A stretch of DNA of 35,809 bases from Thermoleophilia bacterium (GTDB lineage Bacteria; Actinomycetota; Thermoleophilia; BMS3ABIN01). A program made the translations under genes and the position numbers. Location: positions 1-35,809 of the forward strand of contig JACUUL010000019.1 of the NCBI GenBank assembly GCA_014859345.1, given 5' to 3'. The notes beneath the pieces were generated by a model, which worked only from the letters and a program-made list of their open reading frames with translations, did no database searches and had not been told where the DNA came from. Below, in pieces: positions 14,461-23,228 of this stretch; within the stretch, counting starts at the first letter, position 1; each line of letters opens with the position of its first letter.

Positions 14461-17001
14461 ATGAAACAGAACGGCGCCTTAAGCAAACTCAAATCACTCA
14501 TCGGCATCTCCGATGCCAGAATCGACCCTGCCGCTGCCGAGGAGGCCTTCAGAAGCCACTATCGCAGCTTCCGGTCGCTGCTGACAGCAAACAATGCCGC
14601 TCTGGAGCTGATGGCCGGCATCGAGGAAGTGCTGCGGCAGGGACGGCCGTTCGGCATGTCGTTCGTCCGGGGACACTCCACTGCCCTGTCGGTAAACGTC
14701 TTCAAGATGGTCCATTCCCTGCAGGAATTATCTGGCGGCAGGTACGCCTCGCTCAATGATGCTTTCAGCCGCATTACCGCGGAGATAGACGAGATTATCG
14801 CCCGCGAGCCCCCATTCCCCAAGGGAGATTTTGTCCTCTTTTTGGACAGGATAGGCCGCGATGACACGGACCTGGTCGGGGACAAGATGTCAAACCTGGG
14901 AGAGGTTAGCAACCGTGTAGGCCTGAACGTGCCGCCCGGCTTTGTCATCACCGCCGCCGCCACCCATCGCTTCATGCGGGCCAGCGGCCTCAAGGACGAG
15001 ATCAATCGGCTGATTAAGACGCTTGATATAGAGGATCTCGAAGAGCTCTACACCACCAGCGCCCAGATTCAGAAATTGATAAGCAGCGCTCCTGTCCCCC
15101 CGGAGATTGCGGGCGCCATAAAGGAGGGCTACCGGGAACTTGTGAAACAGACCGGGCCGGGCGTTCTGGTTTCGATGCGCTCCAGCGCCGTGGGGGAAGA
15201 CAGCCAGAGCGTGTCCTTCGCCGGCCAATACCGGACCCAGCTCAACGTCAGTGAAGAATTCATCCTTGATACCTACAAGGAGATTGTGGCCAGCAAGTAC
15301 CAGAGCCAGGCGATCGTCTACCGTCACCAGAGGGGTTTTCGTCATCAGGACGTGATCATGAGCGTGGGCTGCCTGGCGATGGTGGACGCGGTCTGCAGTG
15401 GCGTCATGTTCTCCCGCTCTCCGCGGCAATGGCAAAGCCCGTGGATGGAGATCAACGCGGCGCCTGGCCTGGGCGGTCCGGTCGTTGCCGGGAGCGCCCG
15501 CACTGATTTTTACCGGGTAAGCCGCGACGATCCCAACCAGGTGCTCCTGAGTGAGACCGGCGACCGCGAGCCGGTGCTCGATCTGGAGCAGCTCCGGAAG
15601 CTGGCCCGGGCCGCTCTGAGGCTGGAGGACCATTTTGGCGCGCCGCAGGATATCGAATGGTCAATCGACCGGGAGGGAGAGCTGGTCATCCTCCAGAGCC
15701 GTCCCCTGGCTCCGACGGCCGGAGGATCCGCAGAGCCGGCGCCTGCAGCCTGCGGCGAGACGGCTCTCCTGTCCGGCGGCCTGCCCGTGCAAGGGGGCGC
15801 CGCTTGCGGAGATGTCTTCGTGGTCCGCACCAATGTCGACCTGCTGGAATTCCCGAAGGGGGCTGTTCTCGTCGTGGAACAGCCCCTGCCGGAATGGGCC
15901 ACGCTCATGAACCGCGCCGCTGCTGTCGTCAGCGAAACCGGACACGCCGCCACCCACCTGGCCATCGTCGCCAGGGAGTTTGGGGTGCCTGCGGTATTCG
16001 GGATGGCAGGAGCGGCGCGGACTCTGGGAAACGGCGACAGGGTGACCCTGGATGCCGACCGTGGCTGCCTTTACCCGGGACGCAACGAGAGGGTTCTCAA
16101 GAGACTATCCCAACCTGTCAACCTGATGGCGAACAGCCCCGTTTACAGGCTTCTGGAAGAGGTCGCGGAGAGGATAATTCCCCTCAACCTCACCGATCCC
16201 GGATCACCCTTCTTTGCTCCGGCTCATTGCCGGACGCTGCATGACATCACCCGCTTCTGCCACGAGAAAGCGGTGACGGAGATGTTCCTGTTTGGCGAGA
16301 AGACCGGTTTCGATCCAAAATCCGCCAAACAGCTGAGCGGCGATATGCCGCTCAGGTGGTGGGTTATCGATCTTGAGGACGGATTGCGGCCGGGGTTCGA
16401 CCCCCGGGAGAAATTTGTCTTTATTGAGGATATCGTCTCGGAGCCGATGCTCGCCATCTGGGAAGGCATGACCGCCAAGCGCTGGGCAGGCCCGCCGGCG
16501 GTAAGCCTGAAAGGGTTAGGCTCGATCCTGTTCCGTTCCACCATGGATCCCAGAATTGATCCCGCGGTGCGGGCTTCAATGGGAGCGAAGAACTATTTTT
16601 TGATTTCGAAGAACTTTTGCAACCTGAGCATGCGGCTGGGTTATCACTTTACTCTGGCGGAAGCATATACCGGTCCGATGCTGACCGAGAACTATGTGAG
16701 TTTCCAGTTTCGGGGCGGCGCCGCGGACAGGAGCCGCCGGTTCATCCGGGTAAACCTCCTCAAGGACATACTGGAGCGGTACGGTTTTCGCGTGGAAGTG
16801 ATACTGGACGCCCTCACGGCGCGGATAGAGAGGAAACCGAAGGGATATCTGCTGGAGCGGCTGAAAGTGCTGGGATACCTGCTTATCCACACGAGGCAGC
16901 TTGACATGGTGATGGGAGAGCAGGACATGGCATGGCATTACCGGCGGATGATAGAAAAGGACCTGGCCAGCATAATCAAGGAATCTGCCCGGGACAACTG
17001 A
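14461..17001 (+). CDS. PEP-synthase-like protein: PEP/pyruvate-binding ATP-grasp plus phosphohistidine domain, no PEP barrel
   Basis: About 846 aa. After a helical N-terminus (about 1-125) comes the ATP-binding PPDK/PEP-synthase domain: LVGDKMSNLGEVSNRVGLNVPPGFVITAAA, SMRSSAVGEDSQSVSFAGQY and QDIEWSIDREGELVILQSRPL. The phosphohistidine swivelling domain follows, with His (codon 15955-15957) in TGHAATHLAIVAREFGVPAVFGM. The remaining 300 residues do not resemble the PEP-utilising TIM barrel, so it cannot be a full PEP synthase. Such truncated relatives often phosphorylate unknown substrates. The start is uncertain (ATG 14413 lies in the upstream hairpin); neither start has a good ribosome binding site. 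It is followed at 17016 by a receiver. A link between PEP or ATP status and the phosphorelay is speculation. Confidence 0.85.
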   Translation: MKQNGALSKLKSLIGISDARIDPAAAEEAFRSHYRSFRSLLTANNAALELMAGIEEVLRQGRPFGMSFVRGHSTALSVNVFKMVHSLQELSGGRYASLNDAFSRITAEIDEIIAREPPFPKGDFVLFLDRIGRDDTDLVGDKMSNLGEVSNRVGLNVPPGFVITAAATHRFMRASGLKDEINRLIKTLDIEDLEELYTTSAQIQKLISSAPVPPEIAGAIKEGYRELVKQTGPGVLVSMRSSAVGEDSQSVSFAGQYRTQLNVSEEFILDTYKEIVASKYQSQAIVYRHQRGFRHQDVIMSVGCLAMVDAVCSGVMFSRSPRQWQSPWMEINAAPGLGGPVVAGSARTDFYRVSRDDPNQVLLSETGDREPVLDLEQLRKLARAALRLEDHFGAPQDIEWSIDREGELVILQSRPLAPTAGGSAEPAPAACGETALLSGGLPVQGGAACGDVFVVRTNVDLLEFPKGAVLVVEQPLPEWATLMNRAAAVVSETGHAATHLAIVAREFGVPAVFGMAGAARTLGNGDRVTLDADRGCLYPGRNERVLKRLSQPVNLMANSPVYRLLEEVAERIIPLNLTDPGSPFFAPAHCRTLHDITRFCHEKAVTEMFLFGEKTGFDPKSAKQLSGDMPLRWWVIDLEDGLRPGFDPREKFVFIEDIVSEPMLAIWEGMTAKRWAGPPAVSLKGLGSILFRSTMDPRIDPAVRASMGAKNYFLISKNFCNLSMRLGYHFTLAEAYTGPMLTENYVSFQFRGGAADRSRRFIRVNLLKDILERYGFRVEVILDALTARIERKPKGYLLERLKVLGYLLIHTRQLDMVMGEQDMAWHYRRMIEKDLASIIKESARDN

Positions 17002-17015
17002 CGGGAGTCGCGTCG

Positions 17016-17405
17016 ATGAAAATGAAAAAGAAGAAAACGGTCCTGCTGGTTGACGACGAGCACGATTTTCTGGATATCACAGCCAAACGGCTGACCCGCC
17101 GCGGCTATCACGTCCTCACTGCGGACAATTGCCTCCGCGCCACAGAGGAACTGGACAGGGAGCCGGTTGATGTCGTAGTCCTGGACGTGATGATGCCTGA
17201 GTGTGACGGCGTGGATTTCCTGAAGGAGATCAAGGAAAGCCATCCCCGGATCGGAGTGGTGCTGCTTACCGGGCATGCCTCGATAGAAGCGGGCCTCAGG
17301 AGCCTGGAATCGGGCGCCAGCGATTATCTGCTGAAGCCGGTTTCCCTGGAAGATCTGATCGAGAAGATAGAGATTCTCTACCGCGACCTGGCGGAGGGTG
17401 AATAA
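17016..17405 (+). CDS. Stand-alone receiver domain protein (fifth of five)
   Basis: 129 aa, receiver only: TVLLVDDEHDF, phospho-acceptor in VVVLDVMMPECDG, VVLLTGHA, and Lys in DYLLKPVS. ATG 17016 follows CGGGAG and lies 14 bases after the PEP-synthase-like gene, so the frame upstream of it is ignored. It is the last gene of the unit that begins at 9234. Confidence 0.93.
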   Translation: MKMKKKKTVLLVDDEHDFLDITAKRLTRRGYHVLTADNCLRATEELDREPVDVVVLDVMMPECDGVDFLKEIKESHPRIGVVLLTGHASIEAGLRSLESGASDYLLKPVSLEDLIEKIEILYRDLAEGE

Positions 17406-17829
17406 CGCGCCGCCCATCCGGCCCGGCGCTGAAGGGCCTGATCCGGCCTCCGAGGCGGCGCCGCACATTGCCCTTTTCCTTCTCCTGAGACAAAAAACAA
17501 CATACATTGCCGCCCTGTGGTGAGACAATGTGACACAATAAAATACATATAGCAACATTTTTCACAATGTGCTATCATCTCGGGGTTTAGTTTGTGTGTC
17601 AGGGGGCGTCTGCTTATTGACACATATTTTCAGGTTAATCAACTTCCAGACACGTGTCTCAATCATGGGCGGTGTCCGCAGCCTGCTTGCAGAAAAAGGA
17701 AGCTTACCATCGATCTTTTCGGCAACTCTCTTTTTCTGCAAGGAAGATTTCCCTGGCAGGCATGGCCGTCCGGTATAAATACTGATATTCGATATCAGCA
17801 ATAATTAGAATGCCAAAAAAGGGAGGACC
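17406..17829. promoter_or_regulatory. 424-bp regulatory gap with several palindromes before the second TauE gene
   Basis: No gene. It holds, in order: TGACACA (17531-17537); an inverted pair TGTGTCA (17595-17601) and TGACACA (17618-17624) with 16 bases between; a perfect 12-bp palindrome AGACACGTGTCT (17648-17659); a perfect 13-bp inverted repeat CTTGCAGAAAAAG (17686-17698) and CTTTTTCTGCAAG (17730-17742); TATAAA (17774-17779) as a possible -10; and a 17-bp palindrome CTGATAT-TCG-ATATCAG (17782-17798) just after it. The repeated TGTGTCA half-sites are of the kind bound by Fis-HTH activators, but a clear -24/-12 promoter is not visible. Confidence 0.6.
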
Positions 17830-18813
17830 ATGTCGAAACGAGCGGTTTTATTCCTGGCCTTCATCATGATTCTGATGGCGGTTTTTGCGGCTGGAGCGGT
17901 CAATGCTTCAACCGATTCGGGGGCTGCCGACCAGGTGGGCGAGGCCATGGGAGCCTCCGATTCCAGTATGCCCTGGTGGGTCTGGCCGCTCATCCTGCTG
18001 GCAGTCACTTTCGTCCTGGGAGTTCTGGCGGTGCTGGGCGGTGTCGGCGGCGGAGTGCTGTTTGTTCCTATCGTGGGCGGCTTTTTCCCTTTCAGCATGG
18101 ACTTTGTCAGGGGGGCTGGCCTGCTGGTGGCGCTGGCGGGTGCGCTGGCGGCGGGGCCGGGCCTGTTGAAAAAGGGTCTGGCCGACCTGAGGCTGGCCAT
18201 CCCGGTGGCGCTCGTTGCGTCCACAACGGCGGTGTTCGGCGCCATGGTCGGTCTCGCTCTGCCGGATAATATAGTGCAGGCTACCCTGGGGGCCGTGATC
18301 CTCGGTATCGTGCTGATCATGGCGCTGGCCAAGAAATCAGAGTATCCCGACGTCCAGAAGGCGGACGCGCTCTCCAACGCCATGCGGATCAGCGGCGTCT
18401 ATCACGAAGTATCCTCCGGAAAGGACGTGGACTGGAAGATACACCGAACCCTCCATGGCCTGATTCTCTTCATCTTCATCGGTTTCATGGCGGGCATGTT
18501 CGGCCTGGGCGCCGGGTGGGCGAACGTGCCCGTGCTCAACCTGCTGATGGGTGCGCCGCTGAAGGTTTCGGTTGCGTCGAGCAAGTTTCTCCTCTCTATC
18601 ACGGATACATCGGCGGCCTGGATGTATCTCAACGCGGGCGCTGTCATACCCATGATCGTGGTGCCGTCGATTATCGGCATCATGCTCGGTTCGATCGTGG
18701 GCGTGAAGATCCTGGCCAGGACAAAGCCTTCGGCGGTCCGTTACATCGTGCTGGTCATGCTCATCTTTGCCGGCGTCAGGGCGCTGCTCAAGGGAACGGG
18801 GGTCTGGGAATGA
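17830..18813 (+). CDS. TauE/SafE-family membrane permease (second of two)
   Basis: 327 aa. A cleavable-looking or anchor N-terminal hydrophobic stretch (about 6-26, ending AAGAVNAS) is followed by about eight TM segments. The Gly-rich family repeats are LAVLGGVGGGVLFVPIVGGFFPFSMDFVRGAGL and FMAGMFGLGAGWANVPVLNLLMGAPLKVSVASS. It is only distantly similar to the permease at 12318 and lacks its N-terminal extension. GGGAGGACC before the ATG sets the start. The TTG start of the small membrane protein follows 62 bp later. It probably exports or imports a sulfur-containing anion. Confidence 0.9.
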   Translation: MSKRAVLFLAFIMILMAVFAAGAVNASTDSGAADQVGEAMGASDSSMPWWVWPLILLAVTFVLGVLAVLGGVGGGVLFVPIVGGFFPFSMDFVRGAGLLVALAGALAAGPGLLKKGLADLRLAIPVALVASTTAVFGAMVGLALPDNIVQATLGAVILGIVLIMALAKKSEYPDVQKADALSNAMRISGVYHEVSSGKDVDWKIHRTLHGLILFIFIGFMAGMFGLGAGWANVPVLNLLMGAPLKVSVASSKFLLSITDTSAAWMYLNAGAVIPMIVVPSIIGIMLGSIVGVKILARTKPSAVRYIVLVMLIFAGVRALLKGTGVWE

Positions 18814-18874
18814 AGTTAAACTCATACGTCGCTTGGTCCGGCACCGTGGAACCCGATACTGAAGGAGGACCGTC

Positions 18875-19303
18875 TTGGCTGACAAACTGACAGGATCCGA
18901 GGAGCAACGCCGGTACGCGACCATACTCGATATCGGCATGAAGGTAGGATTGGCCGTCCTGATCGTCACTTTTATCCTGTATATTGCCGGTATCCCCCGG
19001 CCGGCTGTCGAGAAGACGGATGTCTCCAGCTACTGGCATCTGAAGGTTAACGATTATCTTGGGCAACTGAGGGAAACCGGGGCGGAAGGAGGGGGATGGT
19101 CCTGGCTCTCCCAGCTCAACAGGGGGGATTTTCTCAACTTCCTGCCCATAGCGTTTCTGGCGGCTGTAACCGTCATCTGCTATCTGACGATCATTCCCAT
19201 ACTGCTAAAACAAAAGGATTCGATATACGTCGTGCTAGTGATACTGGAGGTGCTGGTCCTTTCGCTGGCGGCATCCGGCGTATTACCTTCAGGAGGTCAC
19301 TAA
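18875..19303 (+). CDS. Small three-TM membrane protein (DUF1634-like), partner of the second TauE permease
   Basis: 142 aa from a TTG start that follows AAGGAGGACC. Three hydrophobic segments are seen: about 24-44 (VGLAVLIVTFILYIAGIP), about 88-110 (FLPIAFLAAVTVICYLTIIPILL) and about 117-137 (VVLVILEVLVLSLAASGVLP), with a polar loop between the first two. Small proteins of the DUF1634 type are commonly next to TauE/SafE permeases; size, topology and position fit, but I am not certain of the family. The universal stress protein gene starts two bases after its stop. Confidence 0.75.
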   Translation: MADKLTGSEEQRRYATILDIGMKVGLAVLIVTFILYIAGIPRPAVEKTDVSSYWHLKVNDYLGQLRETGAEGGGWSWLSQLNRGDFLNFLPIAFLAAVTVICYLTIIPILLKQKDSIYVVLVILEVLVLSLAASGVLPSGGH

Positions 19304-19304
19304 A

Positions 19305-20156
19305 ATGGTAGAGCGGGTAGAGATATGTCCGATTGAAAACCTGGAGACCATTCTGCTGTGCACCGATGGCTCCGAATACAGCCAGGGCGCCGTCCGGGAA
19401 GCGATCAGCCTGGCCGGCAAGTGTTCCAGCAGGCTTATGGTCATGACTGCGATCGAGGTCAACCCGGAGTACGCGGCCGCTGCGCCACAACTTGCGGAGA
19501 AGGAGGAGGTCCGTGCCCGGGAGATTGTGGACGCCGTAAAAGGGGCGGCTGCCAGCGCGGGCGTGGATTGTGAAACGGAAGTCCGAATGGGAGAAGCCCC
19601 CTGGCGCATAATCGTGGAAGAGGCAAAAAAGCACCGCGCCGAGCTCATCGTCATGGGACGCCGCGGCCGCACCGGCCTGGTGCGGGTGGCCATGGGAAGC
19701 GTCACCGCCCGTGTGATAGGCCATGCCGCCTGCGACGTGCTGGTAGTGCCAAAAGACGCCGGAGTGGATTACAGGATCATCATGGCCGCCACGGACGGAT
19801 CGTCATACGGTGAAACCGCGGTAGCGGAAGCGCTCAAGATGGCCGCCAAGTGCGGCGGCCGCCTGATCATCATCTCGGTTGCCGCGTCTGACTCCAATAT
19901 CGAGGACGCGGAAAAAAGCGTGGCCGGCGGAGCCAGCATGGCCGCGGCTGCCGGCATCGAGGCCGAGACCATGACAGCCTCCGGCAAGGCTCACCGGCGG
20001 ATTGTCGCGGCCGCTGAAGAGAAAAATGCGGATCTCATCGTGATCGGCTGCCATGGCCGAACCGGCCTGGCCAGCCTGCTGATGGGCAGCGTCACCGAGC
20101 AGGTCATCGGACACGCCAGGTGCGCGGTGCTGGTGGCATGCGCCGCCATCAGGTGA
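19305..20156 (+). CDS. Tandem-domain universal stress protein (UspA)
   Basis: 283 aa made of two Usp domains (about 12-148 and 152-283). Each has the ATP-binding signature: GRRGRTGLVRVAMGSVTARVI in the first and GCHGRTGLASLLMGSVTEQVI in the second, matching G-x2-G-x9-G-S/T. Both domains should therefore bind ATP and dimerise within one chain. AGGAGG precedes the ATG and it is tightly coupled to the DUF1634-like gene. Usp proteins linked to transporters often act as nucleotide-sensing regulators; here it probably modulates the TauE pair or reports energy stress. Confidence 0.93.
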   Translation: MVERVEICPIENLETILLCTDGSEYSQGAVREAISLAGKCSSRLMVMTAIEVNPEYAAAAPQLAEKEEVRAREIVDAVKGAAASAGVDCETEVRMGEAPWRIIVEEAKKHRAELIVMGRRGRTGLVRVAMGSVTARVIGHAACDVLVVPKDAGVDYRIIMAATDGSSYGETAVAEALKMAAKCGGRLIIISVAASDSNIEDAEKSVAGGASMAAAAGIEAETMTASGKAHRRIVAAAEEKNADLIVIGCHGRTGLASLLMGSVTEQVIGHARCAVLVACAAIR

Positions 20157-20208
20157 GCCCGGCGGTTGCCGGCGTTTCTGCCCGCCGCCGCCGTTGCCGC
20201 CAGCTCTC

Positions 20209-20227
20209 GGGGACACAACACTTTATT
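20209..20227 (+). repeat. Degenerate single copy of the GGGGACACAATACTTAAT repeat
   Basis: GGGGACACAACACTTTATT differs by a few bases from the repeat found three times at 31613-31748. It lies in the 249-bp gap after the stress protein gene, following a GC-rich segment (20158-20190) that can fold but has no T-tract. Confidence 0.6.
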
Positions 20228-20362
20228 CTCCGTTACTGTTATTATCTTCGATCGTTTGAACTGATCCCTCGATTGCCTCATTTCTCGGGATGATGACGCC
20301 CAAAGCGAGAAGGGATTCTGCTATGGCATGCGGCTTCTGCCCACTCCCGGAAAAATACAGTC

Positions 20363-20398
20363 TTGAACTTAAATCTCTCATGAATATCAATATATAAT
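20363..20398 (+). promoter_or_regulatory. Promoter just upstream of the RACo-like gene, giving a leaderless or near-leaderless mRNA
   Basis: A perfect TATAAT (20393-20398) ends seven bases before ATG 20406. TTGAAC (20363-20368) lies too far from it (24 bp) but pairs at 16 bp with TATCAA (20385-20390). Either choice puts the transcription start within about 10 bases of the ATG, and no Shine-Dalgarno is present. Confidence 0.5.
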
Positions 20399-20405
20399 TA
20401 CGCCG

Positions 20406-22352
20406 ATGGGCCGGGAAAACACACACACCGTCATCTTCCAGCCGGGGGACATCGTCTGCCAGGGGATTCCCCATGGCGCCAGCCTGCTCAGAGTGGCATT
20501 GCTGGAGGGGGTGCATATAAACGCCTCCTGCGGCGGCACCGGCACCTGCGGAAAGTGCAAGGTGGAGATTCCCGAAGGGCAGTACGAAGGCGGACGTTCG
20601 GCCAAACTCTCCGAGGAGGAGTTCAAAGCTGACCTGCGGCTGGCATGCCGGGTTAAGGTGATGGGCGACCTCACGGTCATCATCCCCGAGGAGTCGCGCA
20701 TGGGCGACTCGGTGGCGCTTACCCACGAGCGGCGGCCGGGCCCCGGCCGGGTGTTGAGCCCCCAGGACCTGGAACAGCTGGTAACAGGCTGGAGCGTGGA
20801 TCCGGTCGTGAAAAAATTCGCGGTGGCGCTAAAGCCTCCGGACGCGGCCAACAACATCAATGACCTGGACCGGCTTAAGCTGGGACTGAAAAGCCAGCAC
20901 GGGATCGAGGCGGCTTCGGTGGCTTTCCGGGTAATACGCGACCTGCCGGAGGCGCTCAGGGCACAGGACTGGTCGGCCACGGCCACTACCGTGGAAACCG
21001 CCCGCGGCTCCAAAGTGATCCAGGTAACCCCCGGTGACCGCACCGGCGAAGACTATTCCATAGTGCTGGATGTCGGCACAACCAGCATTTACGCACAACT
21101 GCTGGACTTGAACGAGGGCAAAACCCTGGCCCAGAGCTCCGAGTACAACGGCCAGATAAGTTATGGAGAAGACGTGATCACGCGCATCGTGCATTCCCAG
21201 AGGCCGGGAGGCCGGAAGCAGCTGCAGGAGGCGGTCGTGTCCACAATCAGCCAGGTGGTGGAGAAGGTGCTGGACAAGGGCGGGGTTGACCGGTGCCAGA
21301 TCTCCCATATGGTGGCGGCCGGCAACACTACCATGACACATCTGCTTACCGACGTGAATCCCAAATTCATCCGCATCGCCCCGTATACTCCGGCCGCTAC
21401 CTTCCTGCCGCCCGTGCGGGCGGATGAGCTGGGTATCGATGTCTGCGATCACGTGCATCTTTACACCTTTCCCTGCGTTTCCAGCTACGTGGGCGGCGAC
21501 ATAGTAAGTGGTATCATCGGCTCGGGCGTATTCCAGACGGACAAGATCACTCTTTACATAGACATCGGCACCAACGGGGAGGCGGTGGTGGGCAATTCCG
21601 AATGGCTGGTGGCCACCTCCTGTTCGGCCGGCCCCGCCTTCGAGGGAGGCGGAATCCGGCACGGGATGCGGGCCACCCGCGGCGCAATCGAAGCGGTGCA
21701 GGTTGATCCGGCCACCGGGGAGCCTCATATCCTCACGATCGCCGGCAAGAAGCCCATCGGCATCTGCGGCTCGGGCATCATCGACGCGGTGGCCGAGCTG
21801 CTGGAGGCGGGCATTCTCAGACAGAACGGCAAGTTCAATGAAGACGCAGCCGGCGAGTGGCTCAGGACCAACGAGGACGGCCAATGGGAATATGTGCTGG
21901 CCCGGCAGGAGTACACCGGCATCGGTAAGGATATCGTCATCACCGAGCCTGACATCGACAACCTGGCTCGTGCCAAGGGCGCCGTCTTCGCCGGAGTCAC
22001 CACCCTCCTGAACAGCGTCGGCATGGACCTGGACGCGGTTGAGCAGGTTTACGTGGCCGGGGGCTTCGGCAAGTACCTGCAGGTGGACCGCGCCGCTGCC
22101 ATCGGCCTCTTTCCGGAGATGGAGCCGGAAAAGTTCACCTTTGTGGGCAACGGCTCCCTGCTGGGAGCCCGGCTGGTCTCCTTCTCTAAAGATATGCTCA
22201 AGGCTGCGGAAAACGTGGCCCGCACCATGACCAACATCGAGCTGTCCGATAACCAGTTCTTCATGGACGAGTATATGGCAGCCATGTTCTTCCCGCACAC
22301 CAACATGAAGTGGTTTCCGCGGATGGACGGGATACTGCAGAATCTAAAGTAG
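20406..22352 (+). CDS. Corrinoid-protein reductive activator, RACo/AcsV-like (2Fe-2S ferredoxin plus ASKHA ATPase)
   Basis: 648 aa. The N-terminal [2Fe-2S] domain has C42-x5-C48-x2-C51 (NASCGGTGTCGKC) and C81 (RLACRV). A linker (about 95-215) and an ASKHA ATPase domain follow: IVLDVGTTSIYAQLLDL, SYGEDVITRI, VAAGNTTMTHL, YIDIGTNGEAVV and VYVAGGFGKYL. Proteins of this design use ATP to drive the uphill reduction of inactive Co(II) corrinoid, restoring the Co(I) state of CoFeSP or methyltransferase corrinoid proteins. With CooC and folD downstream and acsC/acsD in the window, the corrinoid iron-sulfur protein is the obvious client. The start lacks a ribosome binding site because the promoter is immediately upstream. 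Confidence 0.92.
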   Translation: MGRENTHTVIFQPGDIVCQGIPHGASLLRVALLEGVHINASCGGTGTCGKCKVEIPEGQYEGGRSAKLSEEEFKADLRLACRVKVMGDLTVIIPEESRMGDSVALTHERRPGPGRVLSPQDLEQLVTGWSVDPVVKKFAVALKPPDAANNINDLDRLKLGLKSQHGIEAASVAFRVIRDLPEALRAQDWSATATTVETARGSKVIQVTPGDRTGEDYSIVLDVGTTSIYAQLLDLNEGKTLAQSSEYNGQISYGEDVITRIVHSQRPGGRKQLQEAVVSTISQVVEKVLDKGGVDRCQISHMVAAGNTTMTHLLTDVNPKFIRIAPYTPAATFLPPVRADELGIDVCDHVHLYTFPCVSSYVGGDIVSGIIGSGVFQTDKITLYIDIGTNGEAVVGNSEWLVATSCSAGPAFEGGGIRHGMRATRGAIEAVQVDPATGEPHILTIAGKKPIGICGSGIIDAVAELLEAGILRQNGKFNEDAAGEWLRTNEDGQWEYVLARQEYTGIGKDIVITEPDIDNLARAKGAVFAGVTTLLNSVGMDLDAVEQVYVAGGFGKYLQVDRAAAIGLFPEMEPEKFTFVGNGSLLGARLVSFSKDMLKAAENVARTMTNIELSDNQFFMDEYMAAMFFPHTNMKWFPRMDGILQNLK

Positions 22353-22469
22353 CGTATATGAGGGGACCCGCCGTTCCCCGGATGCTCAGCGCGTGCTGAA
22401 GATGGCCTTTGTTGTGGATTCTCAATAGAATCTACGATTCTGGAAAAAGGGAAAAACGAAAGGAATTTA

Positions 22470-23228
22470 ATGGCAAACATCGCGGTCGCCGGCAAGGGCG
22501 GCACGGGCAAGACCACGATAGCGTCTCTGGCGGTGCGCTACCTCCTGGGGCGGGGCCAGACTCCGGTTCTGGCGGTGGACGCCGACCCCAACAGCAATCT
22601 GGGCCAGACGCTGGGCATGGAGGTGGGTATCACGGTGGGCTCGATGCGCGAGGAAGGCTTCGCCGGCAGCCGCGATATACCCGGCGGCATGACCAAGGAC
22701 CAGTATGTGGAGTACAAGATGCACGAAGCCCTGGTCGAGGGGGAAGGTGTCGACTTGTTGACCATGGGACGGCCAGAGGGCCAGGGTTGCTACTGTTTTG
22801 CCAACCATCTTATCAGGCGGTTCATGGACGAACTGGCCGAGGATTACCGTCATGTGGTGATGGACAACGAGGCCGGCCTCGAGCATCTCTCCCGCCGCAC
22901 CACCCGCAGGACGGACGTGCTGCTTGTCATTTCCGACGCCGGAGTGCGGGGCCTGCAGGCGGCCCGGCGGGTTCTGGATCTGGCGGATGAGATGGAGATC
23001 GAGGTGGGGAGAAAGATGTTCGTCCTGAACCGGGCCACCGACTCCGCGGCTGCGGCTTTGGCTCCGGAGATAGAGAGGCTGAAGCTGCCTCAGGTCGCCA
23101 CCTTGCCGGAGGATCCCGGCCTCTTCGCGGCCGAGATCGAGGGCCGCTCGCTGCTTTCGCTTTCCGATGACTCTCCGGCCGTTGGCGGCGCGGCCCCGCT
23201 TTTTGATATGATTTTTGCCTCTCGTTGA
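22470..23228 (+). CDS. cooC: CooC/AcsF-type nickel-inserting P-loop ATPase
   Basis: 252 aa of the MinD/SIMIBI class. The deviant Walker A is GKGGTGKTT (8-16), the second nucleotide motif is VDADPNSNLG (37-45), and the CooC-specific metal-binding C107-x-C109 lies in GQGCYCFANHL. The switch region is VMDNEAGLEHLSRRT. CooC-type dimers bind Ni(II) through the CxC pair and load it into CODH (C-cluster) or, as AcsF, into the ACS A-cluster; which one this serves cannot be told from sequence. AAAGGA precedes the ATG. It lies 117 bp after the RACo-like gene, a gap with a small inverted repeat GATTCT-N4-AGAATC (22417-22432). Confidence 0.92.
   Translation: MANIAVAGKGGTGKTTIASLAVRYLLGRGQTPVLAVDADPNSNLGQTLGMEVGITVGSMREEGFAGSRDIPGGMTKDQYVEYKMHEALVEGEGVDLLTMGRPEGQGCYCFANHLIRRFMDELAEDYRHVVMDNEAGLEHLSRRTTRRTDVLLVISDAGVRGLQAARRVLDLADEMEIEVGRKMFVLNRATDSAAAALAPEIERLKLPQVATLPEDPGLFAAEIEGRSLLSLSDDSPAVGGAAPLFDMIFASR

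Noticed and set aside
14461-17001. Calling this gene PEP synthase (ppsA)
   Set aside because: The C-terminal PEP/pyruvate TIM-barrel motifs are not visible, so only the ATP-grasp and phosphohistidine parts are supported.
17754-17768. Sigma-54 (-24/-12) promoter before the second TauE gene
   Set aside because: TGGCAGGCATGGCC has the GG but no correctly spaced GC; the similar GG-N10-GC at about 9140 lacks the flanking consensus.
22353-22469. Operator or terminator in the RACo-cooC gap
   Set aside because: GATTCT-N4-AGAATC and a small CAGC/GCTG hairpin are present, but they are short, lack a T-tract and could be chance.
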